Source: Burkholderia thailandensis E264 (lineage in GTDB: Bacteria; Pseudomonadota; Gammaproteobacteria; Burkholderiales; Burkholderiaceae). From it: DNA of 64,000 bases. The position numbers and the translations under genes were made by a program. The notes beneath the pieces are model-generated. The model did no database searches, had not been told where the DNA came from, and worked only from the letters and a program-made list of their open reading frames with translations. Location: assembly GCF_000012365.1 (NCBI RefSeq), contig NC_007650.1:744001-808000 (forward strand). Reading direction: 5' to 3'. Positions 18,115-29,517 of the stretch are shown one piece after another. Positions within the stretch are counted from its first letter, which is position 1. Each line of letters starts with the position of its first letter.

Positions 18115-19644
18115 ATGAAGTCATGGGGTAACACGCTTGCTCGATGCGCGATCGCCGGGCTTTTCGCTGCAGCCGCGTTCGCGCAGATTCCGCCTGCGAG
18201 GCCCGCATCCGTTTCGTCCACTCACGCCGACGCGCCACGGATCATCGACGATCTGCCGGCACGCTACTCCGCCGACCTTGACGCTGCGACGCGCGCGCAG
18301 GTGGAGCGCGGACGTTACATCGCGCGACTGGGAGACTGCGTCGCGTGCCATACCGGCGACAAGTCGAAGCCGCTGGCGGGCGGCCTGGCGTTGCAGACGC
18401 CGTTCGGCGAGCTGCACTCGACCAACATCACGCCCGAGCCGCAGACCGGCATCGGACGCTATACGTTCGAGCAATTCGATCGCGCGATGCGCAGCGGCGT
18501 CGCTGCCGACGGTCATCATCTCTATCCGGCGATGCCCTATCCGTCGTATGCGAAGGTGTCGCCGGAGGATATGCGGGCGTTGTACGCGTACTTGATGAAG
18601 GGCGTCGCGCCGGTTCGGCAGGCCAACCGCGCGCTTGCGTTGCGCTTTCCGTTCAATCAGCGCTGGGGCCTCGCGCTGTGGAACTGGGCCTTCCTCGACG
18701 ATACGCCGTTCCAGCCCGACGCGACCCGCAGCGCCGAATGGAACCGGGGCGCCTATATCGTGCAGGGGCTCGGCCATTGCGGCGCCTGCCATACGCCGCG
18801 CGGATTCGGCTTCCAGGAGAAGGCGATGTCGGGGGCGGGCTCCGCCGGCCCGTACTTCCTCGCCGGCGAGACCGTCGAAGGCTGGCGCGCGCTGAGCCTG
18901 CGCGCGTTGTGGACGCCGCAGGACACGGCCGAGATGCTCAAGACCGGACGCAACCGCTACGGCACGGTGTCGGGCAACATGGTGGACGTGGTCCAGCACA
19001 GCACGCAGTACATGAGCGACGGCGATCTGCTGGCGGTGGGCGCGTACCTCGAGTCGCTGCCCGCTGCCGGGCACGACAAGCCGATGCTGGTGCCGCAAGG
19101 CCCGGCGCGGGCGATCGCGCCCGCGGGCTCGCCGGCCGCCGGTTCGGCGGCACGGGTGCCGGCCGATCTCTACACGTCGCGGGGCGGCTTGGGCTATCTG
19201 CAGTTCTGCAACGACTGCCACCGTTCGGACGGAGCAGGCGTGCGGGATGTCTTTCCGCCGTTGGCGGGCAACGCCGCGCTGCTGTCGAAAGACCCGTCCA
19301 CGCTGGTTCACATCATGCTGACCGGCTGGCGCTCCGCGCAGACGGCACGTCACGCGCGGGCGCTGACGATGCCTGCATTCGCGCAACTGAGCGATCAGGA
19401 AATCGCGGAGATCCTGAATTTCGCACGCAAGAGCTGGGGGCGCGCGGACGCCCGCGCGATCAGCGCGGGCACGGTCGGCCGCATGCGCAAGCAGTTGCGC
19501 GCGGGCACCGGAAACGACACGCGATTCCAGACGCCGCGCCTCGCCGACATGCTCGCCGAATCCAACGCGGGCCAACTCACGCTGGGGGCGCGCCTGAACA
19601 TCGACACGCGCCGGATGCTGCCGAAGCACGTCGGCAATGACTGA
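18115..19644 (+). CDS. Three-haem cytochrome c region, N-terminal part of a frameshifted cytochrome-TsdA fusion
   Basis: Periplasmic c-type cytochrome, 509 aa as read. A signal peptide (about 1-24) precedes three CxxCH haem sites: CVACH at 75-79, CGACH near 222 and CNDCH near 365. The first 450 residues look like the cytochrome subunit of membrane alcohol/gluconate dehydrogenases. The last 35 residues (NAGQLTLGARLNIDTRRMLPKHVGN) instead match the opening of a TsdA/SoxA-like dihaem domain, which continues at once in another frame after the TGA. I therefore read this as the front of one longer gene broken by one missing base near 19639. Confidence 0.8.
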   Translation: MKSWGNTLARCAIAGLFAAAAFAQIPPARPASVSSTHADAPRIIDDLPARYSADLDAATRAQVERGRYIARLGDCVACHTGDKSKPLAGGLALQTPFGELHSTNITPEPQTGIGRYTFEQFDRAMRSGVAADGHHLYPAMPYPSYAKVSPEDMRALYAYLMKGVAPVRQANRALALRFPFNQRWGLALWNWAFLDDTPFQPDATRSAEWNRGAYIVQGLGHCGACHTPRGFGFQEKAMSGAGSAGPYFLAGETVEGWRALSLRALWTPQDTAEMLKTGRNRYGTVSGNMVDVVQHSTQYMSDGDLLAVGAYLESLPAAGHDKPMLVPQGPARAIAPAGSPAAGSAARVPADLYTSRGGLGYLQFCNDCHRSDGAGVRDVFPPLAGNAALLSKDPSTLVHIMLTGWRSAQTARHARALTMPAFAQLSDQEIAEILNFARKSWGRADARAISAGTVGRMRKQLRAGTGNDTRFQTPRLADMLAESNAGQLTLGARLNIDTRRMLPKHVGND

Positions 19645-20279
19645 ACTGCGCGAGTTGCCACCTCAACGCGGGTACGGTCGCCGACGGCTCGCCGTACGTC
19701 GGCGTATCCGCGTTCTTTCCCGGCTATGCGCCGCGCGCCGGCCGGGTGATCACGCTCGCGGAACGCATCAACGGCTGTTTCCTGCGATCGATGAACGGCA
19801 AGCCGCTGCCGCCGGACTCGGAGCAGATGAAGGCGATGGTCGCCTACTTCGGCTGGATGCGCCGCGAAACCAGGCCGGGAGACAAGGTGGAGGGCCGTGG
19901 CGTGGGCAAGATCGACCATCGGATCGTGCCCGACGCCGGCAACGGCAAGAAGATTTATGCGGCGCAGTGCGCGTTGTGCCACGGTTCGAACGGCGAGGGC
20001 GTCAGGAATGACGCGGGCCGGTGGGTGTATCCGCCGCTTTGGGGCGCCGATTCGTTCAACATCGGCGCGGGCATGGCACGCACGTATACGGCCGCCGGCT
20101 TCGTCAAGCGCAACATGCCGATCGCGTTCCAAGATCGTTTCCCGCTTGGACAAGGCGGCCTGACCGATCAGGAATCCGTGGATGTCGCCGAATATTTCAC
20201 GCACCAGCCGCGGCCGGACTTCGCGGGCAAGATCAAGGATTGGCCGAGGGACAAGAAACCGGACGACGCGCGCTATTGA
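19641..20279 (+). pseudogene. TsdA-like dihaem cytochrome c domain, C-terminal part of the frameshifted gene
   Basis: The frame opens at 19641, right after an in-frame TGA, and reads LNCASCHLNAGTVADGSPYV. It then gives AERINGCFLRSMNGKPLP and ends with a second haem site, CALCH. This is the thiosulfate dehydrogenase (TsdA) pattern, including the Cys that ligates a haem iron in the GCFxRSMNG motif (family knowledge). No start codon precedes the first haem site; the first GTG (19746) would delete it. Restoring one C (GACTGAAC to GACCTGAAC) joins it to the upstream cytochrome as an uninterrupted 721-aa, five-haem protein. Disrupted gene, sequencing error and programmed frameshift all remain possible. 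Confidence 0.75.
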
Positions 20280-20637
20280 TCGAGCAAACGCCGAGGGCGG
20301 CGGGCTTGCGCGGTGCCGCGCCGCGCAGTCGATCGACGCGGCAAGCCCGTGCGGCTCGGCTTGCATGCCCGTGCGCCGCATCGCGGCCGGGCTCGCGCAT
20401 CGAAGCATGCGATGTCGAGGTGGATGCGCTTGGCTGACCGTGCGCTCGCGTCGAGCTTCGTTCGGCTTGCTACGAATCCGGGGCGCGCTGAAGTCGGGCA
20501 GGCTTCGGCGCAGGGCGCCGCTGCGAAAAGTTCTCTTCGATCATTTGCGATGAACAAAAAAAGCCCGGCTGAGCCGGGCTTCAAATCGACCGCGCATGCA
20601 TCGCTGCATCGCGCGGTCCCTGCAAAAAACCGCGCGC
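20280..20637. other. Intergenic region between convergent cytochrome and acnA genes
   Basis: No gene is visible in these 358 bases. The only clear element is the intrinsic terminator near 20556-20581 serving acnA. Remaining frames are Arg-rich shadows. Confidence 0.4.
20556..20581 (-). terminator. Intrinsic terminator of acnA
   Basis: On the minus strand AAGCCCGGCT / AGCCGGGCTT forms a perfect stem followed by a run of T (the AAAAAAA of the plus strand). It lies about 60 bases past the acnA stop. Confidence 0.88.
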
Positions 20638-23355
<2,718 letters not shown>

Positions 23356-23402
23356 GGTGATTTCCTGGGTTTAAGGCTAGGAAAGAACTCTGTATTTGAC
23401 GG

Positions 23403-24854
23403 CTAGATCACATACAGATCGACGTACTCATCGACCGGCATCGCTTCGAGCTTTGCCTGGTCCAGCGACACGTCGAGAATCGCTTGTTGCTGCTTCGCCG
23501 GAAAACGGCGCGCGAGATTCGTCCTGAACTTGTCGATCAGGAGCGGAATCCCTTCGGCGCGCCGCCGCATGTGGCCGATCGGATACTCGACCGCCACCTC
23601 GGCGAGCGTCGATCCGTCGTCGAACTCGATCGCGAGCGCGTTCGCGATCGAGCGCTTCGACGGATCGTGATAATCCTTCGTGAACTGCGGGTCCTCGACG
23701 CACGCGATCTTCGCGCGCAACGCGTCGATCCGCGGATCGGCCGCCACCGCGTCCTCGTAGTCGGCGGCCGCGAGGCGGCCGAACAGGAGCGGCACGGCGA
23801 TCATGTACTGGAGGCAGTGATCGCGGTCGGCCGGGTTCGCGAGCGGGCCTTGCTTGTCGATGATGCGGATCGCCGCCGCGTGCGTGCGCACCGTGACGCG
23901 GCGGATCTCGTCCGCCGAGCGGCCGGCGGCCGCGAGCTGCGCGTGCAGCGCCATCGCGGCCTCGACGGCCGTCTGCGCATGGAACTCGGCCGGATACGAG
24001 ATCTTGAACAGCACGTTCTCCATCACGTACGTGCCGTACGGGCGCTGGAAACGGAACGGCCTGCCGCCGAACGACACGTCGTAGAAGCCCCAGGTCTTCG
24101 CGCTCAGCGCGGACGGATAGCCCATCTCGCCCGTCTTCGCGATCAGCGCGAGGCGCACCGCGCGCGAGGTCGCGTCGCCCGCCGCCCACGACTTGCGCGA
24201 GCCCGTGTTCGGCGCGTGCCGATAGGTGCGCAGCGCCTGGCCGTCGACGAACGCGAGCGACAGCGCGTTGATCAACTCGTCGCGCGTGAGGCCGAGCAGG
24301 CGGCCGACGGCCGCGGTCGACGCGACCTTCACGAGCAGCACGTGGTCGAGGCCGACGGCATTGAACGAATTCTCGAGCGCGAGGCAGCCCTGGATCTCGT
24401 GCGCCTGGATCATCGCGACGAGCACGTCTTTCATCGCGAGCGGCCGCTTGCCGGACGCGACGGCGGTGCGCGACAGCCAGTCGGCCGTCGCGAGGATGCC
24501 GCCCAGGTTGTCGGACGGATGGCCCCATTCGGCCGCGAGCCAGGTGTCGTTGAAGTCGAGCCAGCGGATCGCCGCGCCGATGTCGAACGCGGCCTGCACC
24601 GGATCGAGCTGGAACGACGTGCCCGGCACCTTCGCGCCGTGCGGCACGATCGTGCCCGGCACGATCGGTCCGAGCAGCTTCGTGCAGGCGGGATACGACA
24701 GCGCCTCGAGCCCGCACCCGAGCGTATCGATCAGGCAGTGGCGCGCGGTTTCGAGCGCGCGCGCACTGTCGATGCGATGGTTCAGCACGTAGTCGGCGAT
24801 ATCGACCAGCACTGAATCCGGCTCAGGCCGGACGTTCGGGATCGGGGCGGACAT
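23403..24854 (-). CDS. prpD: 2-methylcitrate dehydratase
   Basis: MmgE/PrpD-family dehydratase of the methylcitrate cycle, turning 2-methylcitrate to 2-methyl-cis-aconitate. Length 483 aa equals E. coli PrpD. Recognisable stretches are [34 protein letters not shown] and [25 protein letters not shown] 24854 follows AGGAG with good spacing; the in-frame ATG 17 codons upstream lacks this. It lies directly ahead of acnA. The other prp genes (prpB, prpC) are not in the window. Confidence 0.93.
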   Translation of the reverse strand: MSAPIPNVRPEPDSVLVDIADYVLNHRIDSARALETARHCLIDTLGCGLEALSYPACTKLLGPIVPGTIVPHGAKVPGTSFQLDPVQAAFDIGAAIRWLDFNDTWLAAEWGHPSDNLGGILATADWLSRTAVASGKRPLAMKDVLVAMIQAHEIQGCLALENSFNAVGLDHVLLVKVASTAAVGRLLGLTRDELINALSLAFVDGQALRTYRHAPNTGSRKSWAAGDATSRAVRLALIAKTGEMGYPSALSAKTWGFYDVSFGGRPFRFQRPYGTYVMENVLFKISYPAEFHAQTAVEAAMALHAQLAAAGRSADEIRRVTVRTHAAAIRIIDKQGPLANPADRDHCLQYMIAVPLLFGRLAAADYEDAVAADPRIDALRAKIACVEDPQFTKDYHDPSKRSIANALAIEFDDGSTLAEVAVEYPIGHMRRRAEGIPLLIDKFRTNLARRFPAKQQQAILDVSLDQAKLEAMPVDEYVDLYVI

Positions 24855-24932
24855 CGAGGCTCCTGTGGACCGGATCGGGCGCCTCGGCGCCGATTCCGGT
24901 CCCATGCAAGATGGTTGCTGTCGGGGGCGATC

Positions 24933-25442
24933 TCAGTTCGACGGCTTCAGCTCGTTCGACTGGGTCGGCGCGACCGCTTGGCCGGCCGCCATTTCAGGCG
25001 TCTGGCACTCGTCGGCGAGGCGGCTGTCGTCCTTGTCGCTGAAGAGCATGCCCTTCGTCGGAATCACGACGAGCTTCAGGCCGCTTGCCGGGTCATAGAA
25101 CACGTCGGCGCCCGTCGTCGTCTGCTGGCGGGGCAGCTTGTAGTTCTTGTTGGCCCAGTGGACCGTGACGATCTGGTCGCGCTTCATGTCGCCCGCCAGA
25201 TCGTACGACAGGCCGTCCTTGCACGCCCACTTGACCGCGCCTTCCGGTACCGGATCGGTCTTCGCGGCGGCGCGCGCCTGCGCCTTCTTGCTGCGCGGGA
25301 TCAGGTGACGCTTCGGCGCGGGGCGCTTCGGCGTGGCCTTCTTCGCGGTGGCCGAAGCGTTCTGCGCGAACGCGCTCGGCGCCGCGGCCAGCATCGTGGC
25401 GGACAGAGCGCCGATGACAGTGGCGATCAGCAGTTTCTTCAT
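24933..25442 (-). CDS. MliC-like (C-type lysozyme inhibitor family) periplasmic protein
   Basis: Exported protein, 169 aa. A clear signal peptide ends at SAFAQ (about residue 26-27). A Lys/Ala/Pro-rich linker (about 28-70) is followed by a small beta-barrel domain from VKWACKDG to ADEC. The two Cys at its ends, the WANKNYKLPR strand and the GMLFSD turn resemble the MliC/PliC fold that blocks host lysozyme. There is no lipobox, so it is soluble in the periplasm. Placement between a CitE-like gene and prpD is odd. Inhibitor activity is inference from the domain. Confidence 0.65.
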   Translation of the reverse strand: MKKLLIATVIGALSATMLAAAPSAFAQNASATAKKATPKRPAPKRHLIPRSKKAQARAAAKTDPVPEGAVKWACKDGLSYDLAGDMKRDQIVTVHWANKNYKLPRQQTTTGADVFYDPASGLKLVVIPTKGMLFSDKDDSRLADECQTPEMAAGQAVAPTQSNELKPSN

Positions 25443-25467
25443 GGAATCAGAACCTTACGTTTAATCG

Positions 25468-25473
25468 GTTAAC
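25468..25473. promoter_or_regulatory. GTWWAC site upstream of the MliC-like gene
   Basis: GTTAAC lies 26 bases before the MliC-like start codon. GTWWAC is, from memory, the sequence reported as methylated by the homologue of the trp-operon methyltransferase in related Burkholderia. The site is seen; regulation through it is speculative. Confidence 0.25.
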
Positions 25474-25598
25474 AAGGGCGGACGCACAGCTCGTCCACCG
25501 GGTGGGGTTGGAACTGCACGCGCCCCGGAAGCGCGCAGCGGCCGCTATTTTCACCTATTTGGCGTGTCGAATTCAGTTTTTGCGCCCCCGTGCACCCT

Positions 25599-26618
25599 TC
25601 ATGTCTCGCGTCGCTGCGCCGCATGCTCTCCGGCGCCGCCGAAGAGCGGCGCCGACTCGGCCGGCAGCGGCTGGCCGGTCGAGCGCGCGCGGCGCAGCAC
25701 CGACCAGTAATAGCGGTAGCTCGCGCGGTCGTGCAGCGCGTCGTCGTGCCGAGTCGGGCCCCAGTCGGCCGCCTGCGCGGCGAGCAGGATGCGGCTCGCG
25801 CGCGCGATGTCGTCCGCGCGCGGCGCGAACGCGGCGACGATCCCGCGGATCTGCGCGGGATGGATGCTCCACATCCGCGTGTAGCCGAACTCCTCGCGGG
25901 CGCGGCGCGCGTCGTTCGCGACGACGCTCATGTCGCGCACCTCGGTCGTGACGTTGTGCGACGGCGTCTTGCCGTGCGCGTGGCACGCGGCGGCGATCTC
26001 GAGCTTCGCGCGGCGCACGAGCGGGTGATCGAACTGCCCGGGGGCGCGCATCGCGTCGTCCGGAATCGCGCCGTGATGCGCGGACACGAAGTCCATCAGG
26101 CCGAAGCTCAGCGTCGCGACGGTCGGCAGCGCGGCGATCCGCGCGGCGTCGGCGAGCGCGCCGTGCGTCTCGATCAGCACGTCGACGGGGATCGGCTGCG
26201 CGATGCCGAGCTCAATGCGGGACGCCTCGATGAACGCGCACATCTCGGCCGCGTCGGCCGCGCCGCCGACCTTCGGCAGCGTCAGGTACGCGGGCGGGCG
26301 TGCCGCGCGCAGGATGATGCGCACGTCGTCGCGCCAGTGAGGGTGGGAGATATCGTGGAGGCGGGCGCCGACGCGCCCGAAGCGGTTCGCGTCGCCGCCG
26401 ACGAGCGCGGCGACGAGCGCCGCGTGCTCGGCCTCGCGGCCGACGGCCGCGCCGTCCTCGCAGTCGAGCGTGACGTCGAAGACGGGCCCGAGCTCGGCCT
26501 GCAGCGCGAGCGATTTGAGCATCAGCTTCTCGCTGCCCGCGTAATGATCGCAGCACGGCAGGATCGCGGGCGGCGCAGCGCCTTCGTACAGCACTTCTGC
26601 GGGTGTGAGCGCGGACAT
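25599..26618 (-). CDS. HpcH/HpaI aldolase-citrate lyase (CitE-like) family protein
   Basis: TIM-barrel C-C lyase of the CitE/malyl-CoA lyase family, 339 aa. Metal-binding and CoA-site stretches are visible: VTLDCEDGAAVG (Asp/Glu ligands), ARLHDISHPHW, LTLPKVGGA, VLIETHGAL (Glu ligand) and WSIHPAQI. Likely substrates are malyl-CoA, methylmalyl-CoA or a related acyl-CoA. Citrate lyase partner genes (citD, citF) are absent, so it is not a classical citrate lyase beta chain. It sits between mdh and the MliC-like gene in a minus-strand TCA/propionate group, which suits glyoxylate or propionate handling. Confidence 0.85.
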   Translation of the reverse strand: MSALTPAEVLYEGAAPPAILPCCDHYAGSEKLMLKSLALQAELGPVFDVTLDCEDGAAVGREAEHAALVAALVGGDANRFGRVGARLHDISHPHWRDDVRIILRAARPPAYLTLPKVGGAADAAEMCAFIEASRIELGIAQPIPVDVLIETHGALADAARIAALPTVATLSFGLMDFVSAHHGAIPDDAMRAPGQFDHPLVRRAKLEIAAACHAHGKTPSHNVTTEVRDMSVVANDARRAREEFGYTRMWSIHPAQIRGIVAAFAPRADDIARASRILLAAQAADWGPTRHDDALHDRASYRYYWSVLRRARSTGQPLPAESAPLFGGAGEHAAQRRET

Positions 26619-26750
26619 CTGTTCTTTTGCGTCAGGTCAGGGTCTGGGCCAGCGTGAAAATCGGATTCGGGCGGGCTCTGTCCGGGCGCTCGAGGGGCGG
26701 CGCTTGCGGCAAAGCCCGTGCGAATCGGATATCGGACGATTCGGGCGGCC

Positions 26751-26808
26751 GGCGGCCGGACGCGATGTCCGGCCGCCAACTCGGCCGGGCCGCCGCGGCG
26801 GCCCGGCC
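26751..26808. repeat. Two tandem perfect 11-bp hairpins downstream of mdh
   Basis: GGCGGCCGGAC (26751-26761) pairs with GTCCGGCCGCC (26767-26777). GGCCGGGCCGC (26783-26793) pairs with GCGGCCCGGCC (26798-26808). Both lie within 65 bases of the mdh stop on the minus strand and neither is followed by a T-run. They may stabilise the mdh mRNA end or act as partial terminators before the CitE-like gene. Confidence 0.55.
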
Positions 26809-26815
26809 AAATGCA

Positions 26816-27799
26816 TTACTTCAGCAGGTGGGCGACGCCGTCGCGCTCTTCGAGCAGCTCGGCGAGCGTGCCGTCCATCTTCTCGCGCGAGAACGCGTCG
26901 ATTTCCAGGCCTTCGACACGCTTGTACTCGCCGTTCTCGCAGGTGACGGGCACGCCGTAGATGATGTCCTCGGGGATGCCGTACGAGCCGTCCGACGGGA
27001 TGCCCATCGTGACCCACTTGCCGTTCGTGCCGAGCACCCAGTCACGCACGTGGTCGATCGCCGCGTTCGCCGCCGATGCCGCCGACGACAGGCCGCGCGC
27101 CTCGATGATCGCCGCGCCGCGCTTGCCGACGGTCGGGATGAACGTGTCGCGGTTCCACGCGTCGTCGTTGATCAGCTTCAGCAGCGATTCGCCCTCGGCG
27201 GTCGCGAAGCGGAAGTCGGGGTACATCGTCGGCGAGTGGTTGCCCCACACGGCGAGCTTCTCGATCGACGCGACCGGCTTGCCCGACTTGGCCGCGAGCT
27301 GCGACAGCGCGCGGTTGTGGTCGAGGCGCAGCATCGCCGTGAAGTTCTTCTTCGGCAGATCCGGCGCCGACTTCATCGCGATGTACGCGTTCGTGTTCGC
27401 CGGGTTGCCGACGACCAGCACCTTCACGTCGCGGCTCGCGACTTCGTTCAGCGCGGCGCCCTGGACCGTGAAGATCTCGGCGTTCGCCGACAGCAGGTCC
27501 TTGCGCTCCATGCCCTTCGAGCGCGGACGCGCGCCCACCAGCAGCGCGACGTCGGCATCCTTGAACGCGACCTTCGGGTCGTCCGTGATCACGACGCCCG
27601 CGAGCAGCGGGAACGCGCAATCGTCCAGTTCCATCACGACGCCTTTGACGGCGGCTTGGGCTTGCGGGAGGTCGAGCAGTTGCAGGATGACCGGCTGATC
27701 CTTGCCGAGCAGGTCGCCGTTCGCGATGCGGAACAGCAGGGAGTAAGCGATCTGACCTGCGGCGCCGGTGACGGCAACGCGCTTTGCGGGCTTAGCCAT
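26816..27799 (-). CDS. mdh: Malate dehydrogenase (NAD-dependent)
   Basis: Oxidises malate to oxaloacetate in the TCA cycle, 327 aa. The N-terminal nucleotide fold is [21 protein letters not shown]. Active-site elements include [36 protein letters not shown] and the catalytic [12 protein letters not shown] histidine. ATG 27799 follows TGGAGATTTTCA. The ATG six codons upstream has no ribosome site. It diverges from gntR, and a candidate GntR operator lies in the shared region. Confidence 0.97.
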
Positions 27800-27983
27800 T
27801 GAAAATCTCCAGGACATTGAGCGTGGGACGCTAGGGAAAACGCCATTCTATGCGCGTTACGCGAAGCGTTGCTTTAAAGCAGGGCGGAGGACTCGCGGCA
27901 TGCATGCGCGACGACGCCTGAAGATAGGCAGAGGCACGTGGCCCGGGACGCGCTGCAGCCCCGCGAACCCTTGCTCGCCCCGG

Positions 27984-28012
27984 AGTTTAGGAGCCGGGGC
28001 GGGTAAAGTCAA
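27984..28012 (-). promoter_or_regulatory. Candidate sigma-70 promoter of mdh
   Basis: On the minus strand TTGACT (28012-28007) and TAAACT (27989-27984) are separated by exactly 17 bases, next to the GntR-type palindrome. It would give a 5' leader of roughly 175 bases. A weaker TAGAAT nearer the gene is an alternative -10. Confidence 0.45.
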
Positions 28013-28023
28013 ACGGTATCTTA

Positions 28024-28039
28024 TGTCTTATATAAGACA
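28024..28039. promoter_or_regulatory. 16-bp perfect palindrome, candidate GntR operator
   Basis: TGTCTTATATAAGACA is a perfect palindrome in the mdh-gntR divergent region, 59 bases before the chosen gntR start. It abuts the candidate mdh -35 and covers TATAAG, a likely gntR -10. GntR/HutC regulators bind such symmetric AT-centred sites, so autoregulation and control of mdh are likely. Confidence 0.7.
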
Positions 28040-28097
28040 GATGTTTTCGAGGGAAAAATCTGGACGGAAAAGCGCGATTCGTGATGAAATGCGCGCC

Positions 28098-28898
28098 ATG
28101 ACTTCCAATCAGGCGAGCGCACCCCATCAGAACGGCCAGGCCGGCTCCACGCAGCCCGGCGGCGAGGCCGCGGCCGCGCCTTCGCCGACTTTCAGCCCGC
28201 TCTACCAGCAGATCAAGGCGCTCATCACGCAGAGCCTTGAAGCGGGCGAGTGGAAGCCCGGCGAGATCATTCCGAGCGAAGTCGAGCTCGCCGGCCGCTA
28301 CAAGGTGAGTCAGGGCACGGTGCGCAAGGCGATCGACGAACTGGCGGCCGACAACCTGCTCGTGCGCCGCCAGGGCAAGGGTACGTTCGTCGCGACCCAC
28401 AGCGAGGAGCGCGCGCAATTCCGGTTCTTGCGCCTGCTCGCCGACGACGGCGCCGAGCATCCGCACGTGAGCCGCCTGCTCGAGTGCCGGCGGATGCGCG
28501 CGCCCGCCGAGATCGCGCGCCAGCTCGACCTGAAGCCGGCCGACCCCGTCGTCCAGGTTCGCCGCGTGCTCGAGTTCGACGGCGTCGACACGGTGCTCGA
28601 CGAGATCTGGCTGCCGGGCGCGATGTTCCGCGGGCTCACGTTCGAGCGCCTGAGCGAATACAAGGGGCCGCTCTACGCGATGTTCGAGAGCGAATTCGGC
28701 ACGCGGATGATTCGCGCAAGCGAGAAGATCCGTGCGATCGCGGCCGAGCCCGCCGTCGCGGACGTGCTGCACGTGCCCCCCGGCTTTCCGCTCTTGTCGG
28801 TCGAGCGCGTGTCGTACACGTATGGCGATCGTCCCGTCGAAGTGCGGCGCGGATGGTATGTCACAACCGGGTACTACTATCAGAACGATTTGAGCTGA
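28098..28898 (+). CDS. GntR-family (HutC subfamily, UTRA domain) transcriptional regulator
   Basis: Regulator of about 266 aa. An Ala/Gln-rich N-terminal tail (to about 35) precedes the GntR winged helix (LYQQIKALITQSLEAG..., IIPSEVELAGRYKVSQGTVRKAIDEL). A UTRA effector domain (about 115-260) follows, ending in the family pattern ERVSYTYGDRPVEVRRGWYVT. The start is uncertain: ATG 28098 and 28089 are both possible and neither has a good ribosome site. It lies between mdh and sdhCDAB-gltA, so control of TCA genes by a metabolite is the natural reading. The effector is unknown. Confidence 0.88.
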   Translation: MTSNQASAPHQNGQAGSTQPGGEAAAAPSPTFSPLYQQIKALITQSLEAGEWKPGEIIPSEVELAGRYKVSQGTVRKAIDELAADNLLVRRQGKGTFVATHSEERAQFRFLRLLADDGAEHPHVSRLLECRRMRAPAEIARQLDLKPADPVVQVRRVLEFDGVDTVLDEIWLPGAMFRGLTFERLSEYKGPLYAMFESEFGTRMIRASEKIRAIAAEPAVADVLHVPPGFPLLSVERVSYTYGDRPVEVRRGWYVTTGYYYQNDLS

Positions 28899-28906
28899 AA
28901 TTCGGT

Positions 28907-28941
28907 TCAAGGTAAGGCGTAGCCTGAATCAAGGTAAGGCG
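28907..28941. repeat. 13-bp direct repeat with 22-bp period upstream of sdhC
   Basis: TCAAGGTAAGGCG occurs at 28907-28919 and again at 28929-28941, a period of 22 bases or two helical turns. It lies between the gntR stop and sdhC. Spacing on one DNA face suggests a pair of regulator sites for the sdh operon. Confidence 0.55.
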
Positions 28942-29096
28942 AAACGACAGGTAATTGCGCGCCCCACGCGCATAGCACGTTTCGCGGCGCGGTTATACCG
29001 TGAATTGCAACGCTCCAGAGCAGAGCTTTCGCTGCAGCGCGAAATAAAAAAGCGCTAAAATCACGGATTAGTGTGACAACATAGTAGGGGTCTAGC

Positions 29097-29513
29097 ATGT
29101 CTGAAACAGTAAGAAAGCCGAGGCCGGAGTACCGGAACATCGGGTTCGGCGACATCACGCTCAAGTACCGGATGCCGCTCGCGGCTCGGGTTTCGATTCT
29201 GCACCGGGTCAGCGGCGCTCTGCTGTTCCTGTTCCTTCCTTTCCTGCTGTATCTCTTCGACCAGAGCCTCACCTCCGAGCTCAGCTTCGAAGTCTTCAAG
29301 GCCTTTCTCTCCAACGTCATCGTCAAGCTGATCGTCCTCGCGCTGTCGTGGGCGTTCCTGTTCCACTTCTGTGCCGGGATCCGCCATCTGATGATGGACA
29401 TGAACCACGACGCGGTGTCGAAGGAACGCGGCAAGAAGACGTCGGTCGTCGTGTTCGTGGTGTCGACCCTTCTCACGATCGCCGTCGCGCTCAAACTGTT
29501 CGGAGCATTCTAA
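29097..29513 (+). CDS. sdhC: Succinate dehydrogenase cytochrome b556 subunit
   Basis: Membrane anchor of complex II, 138 aa, with three hydrophobic spans (about 40-60, 73-95, 115-135). The family stretch RPEYRNIGFGDITLKYRMPL and SILHRVSGALLF are present. His92 in HFCAGIRHLMMD is the likely haem b ligand. First gene of sdhCDAB; sdhD starts 4 bases after its stop. Confidence 0.95.
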   Translation: MSETVRKPRPEYRNIGFGDITLKYRMPLAARVSILHRVSGALLFLFLPFLLYLFDQSLTSELSFEVFKAFLSNVIVKLIVLALSWAFLFHFCAGIRHLMMDMNHDAVSKERGKKTSVVVFVVSTLLTIAVALKLFGAF

Positions 29514-29517
29514 GAAA

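Noticed and set aside
19637..20011. Separate gene starting at ATG 19637 overlapping the cytochrome stop
   Set aside because: That frame is Arg-rich without haem motifs; the haem-bearing frame begins at 19641 without a start codon.
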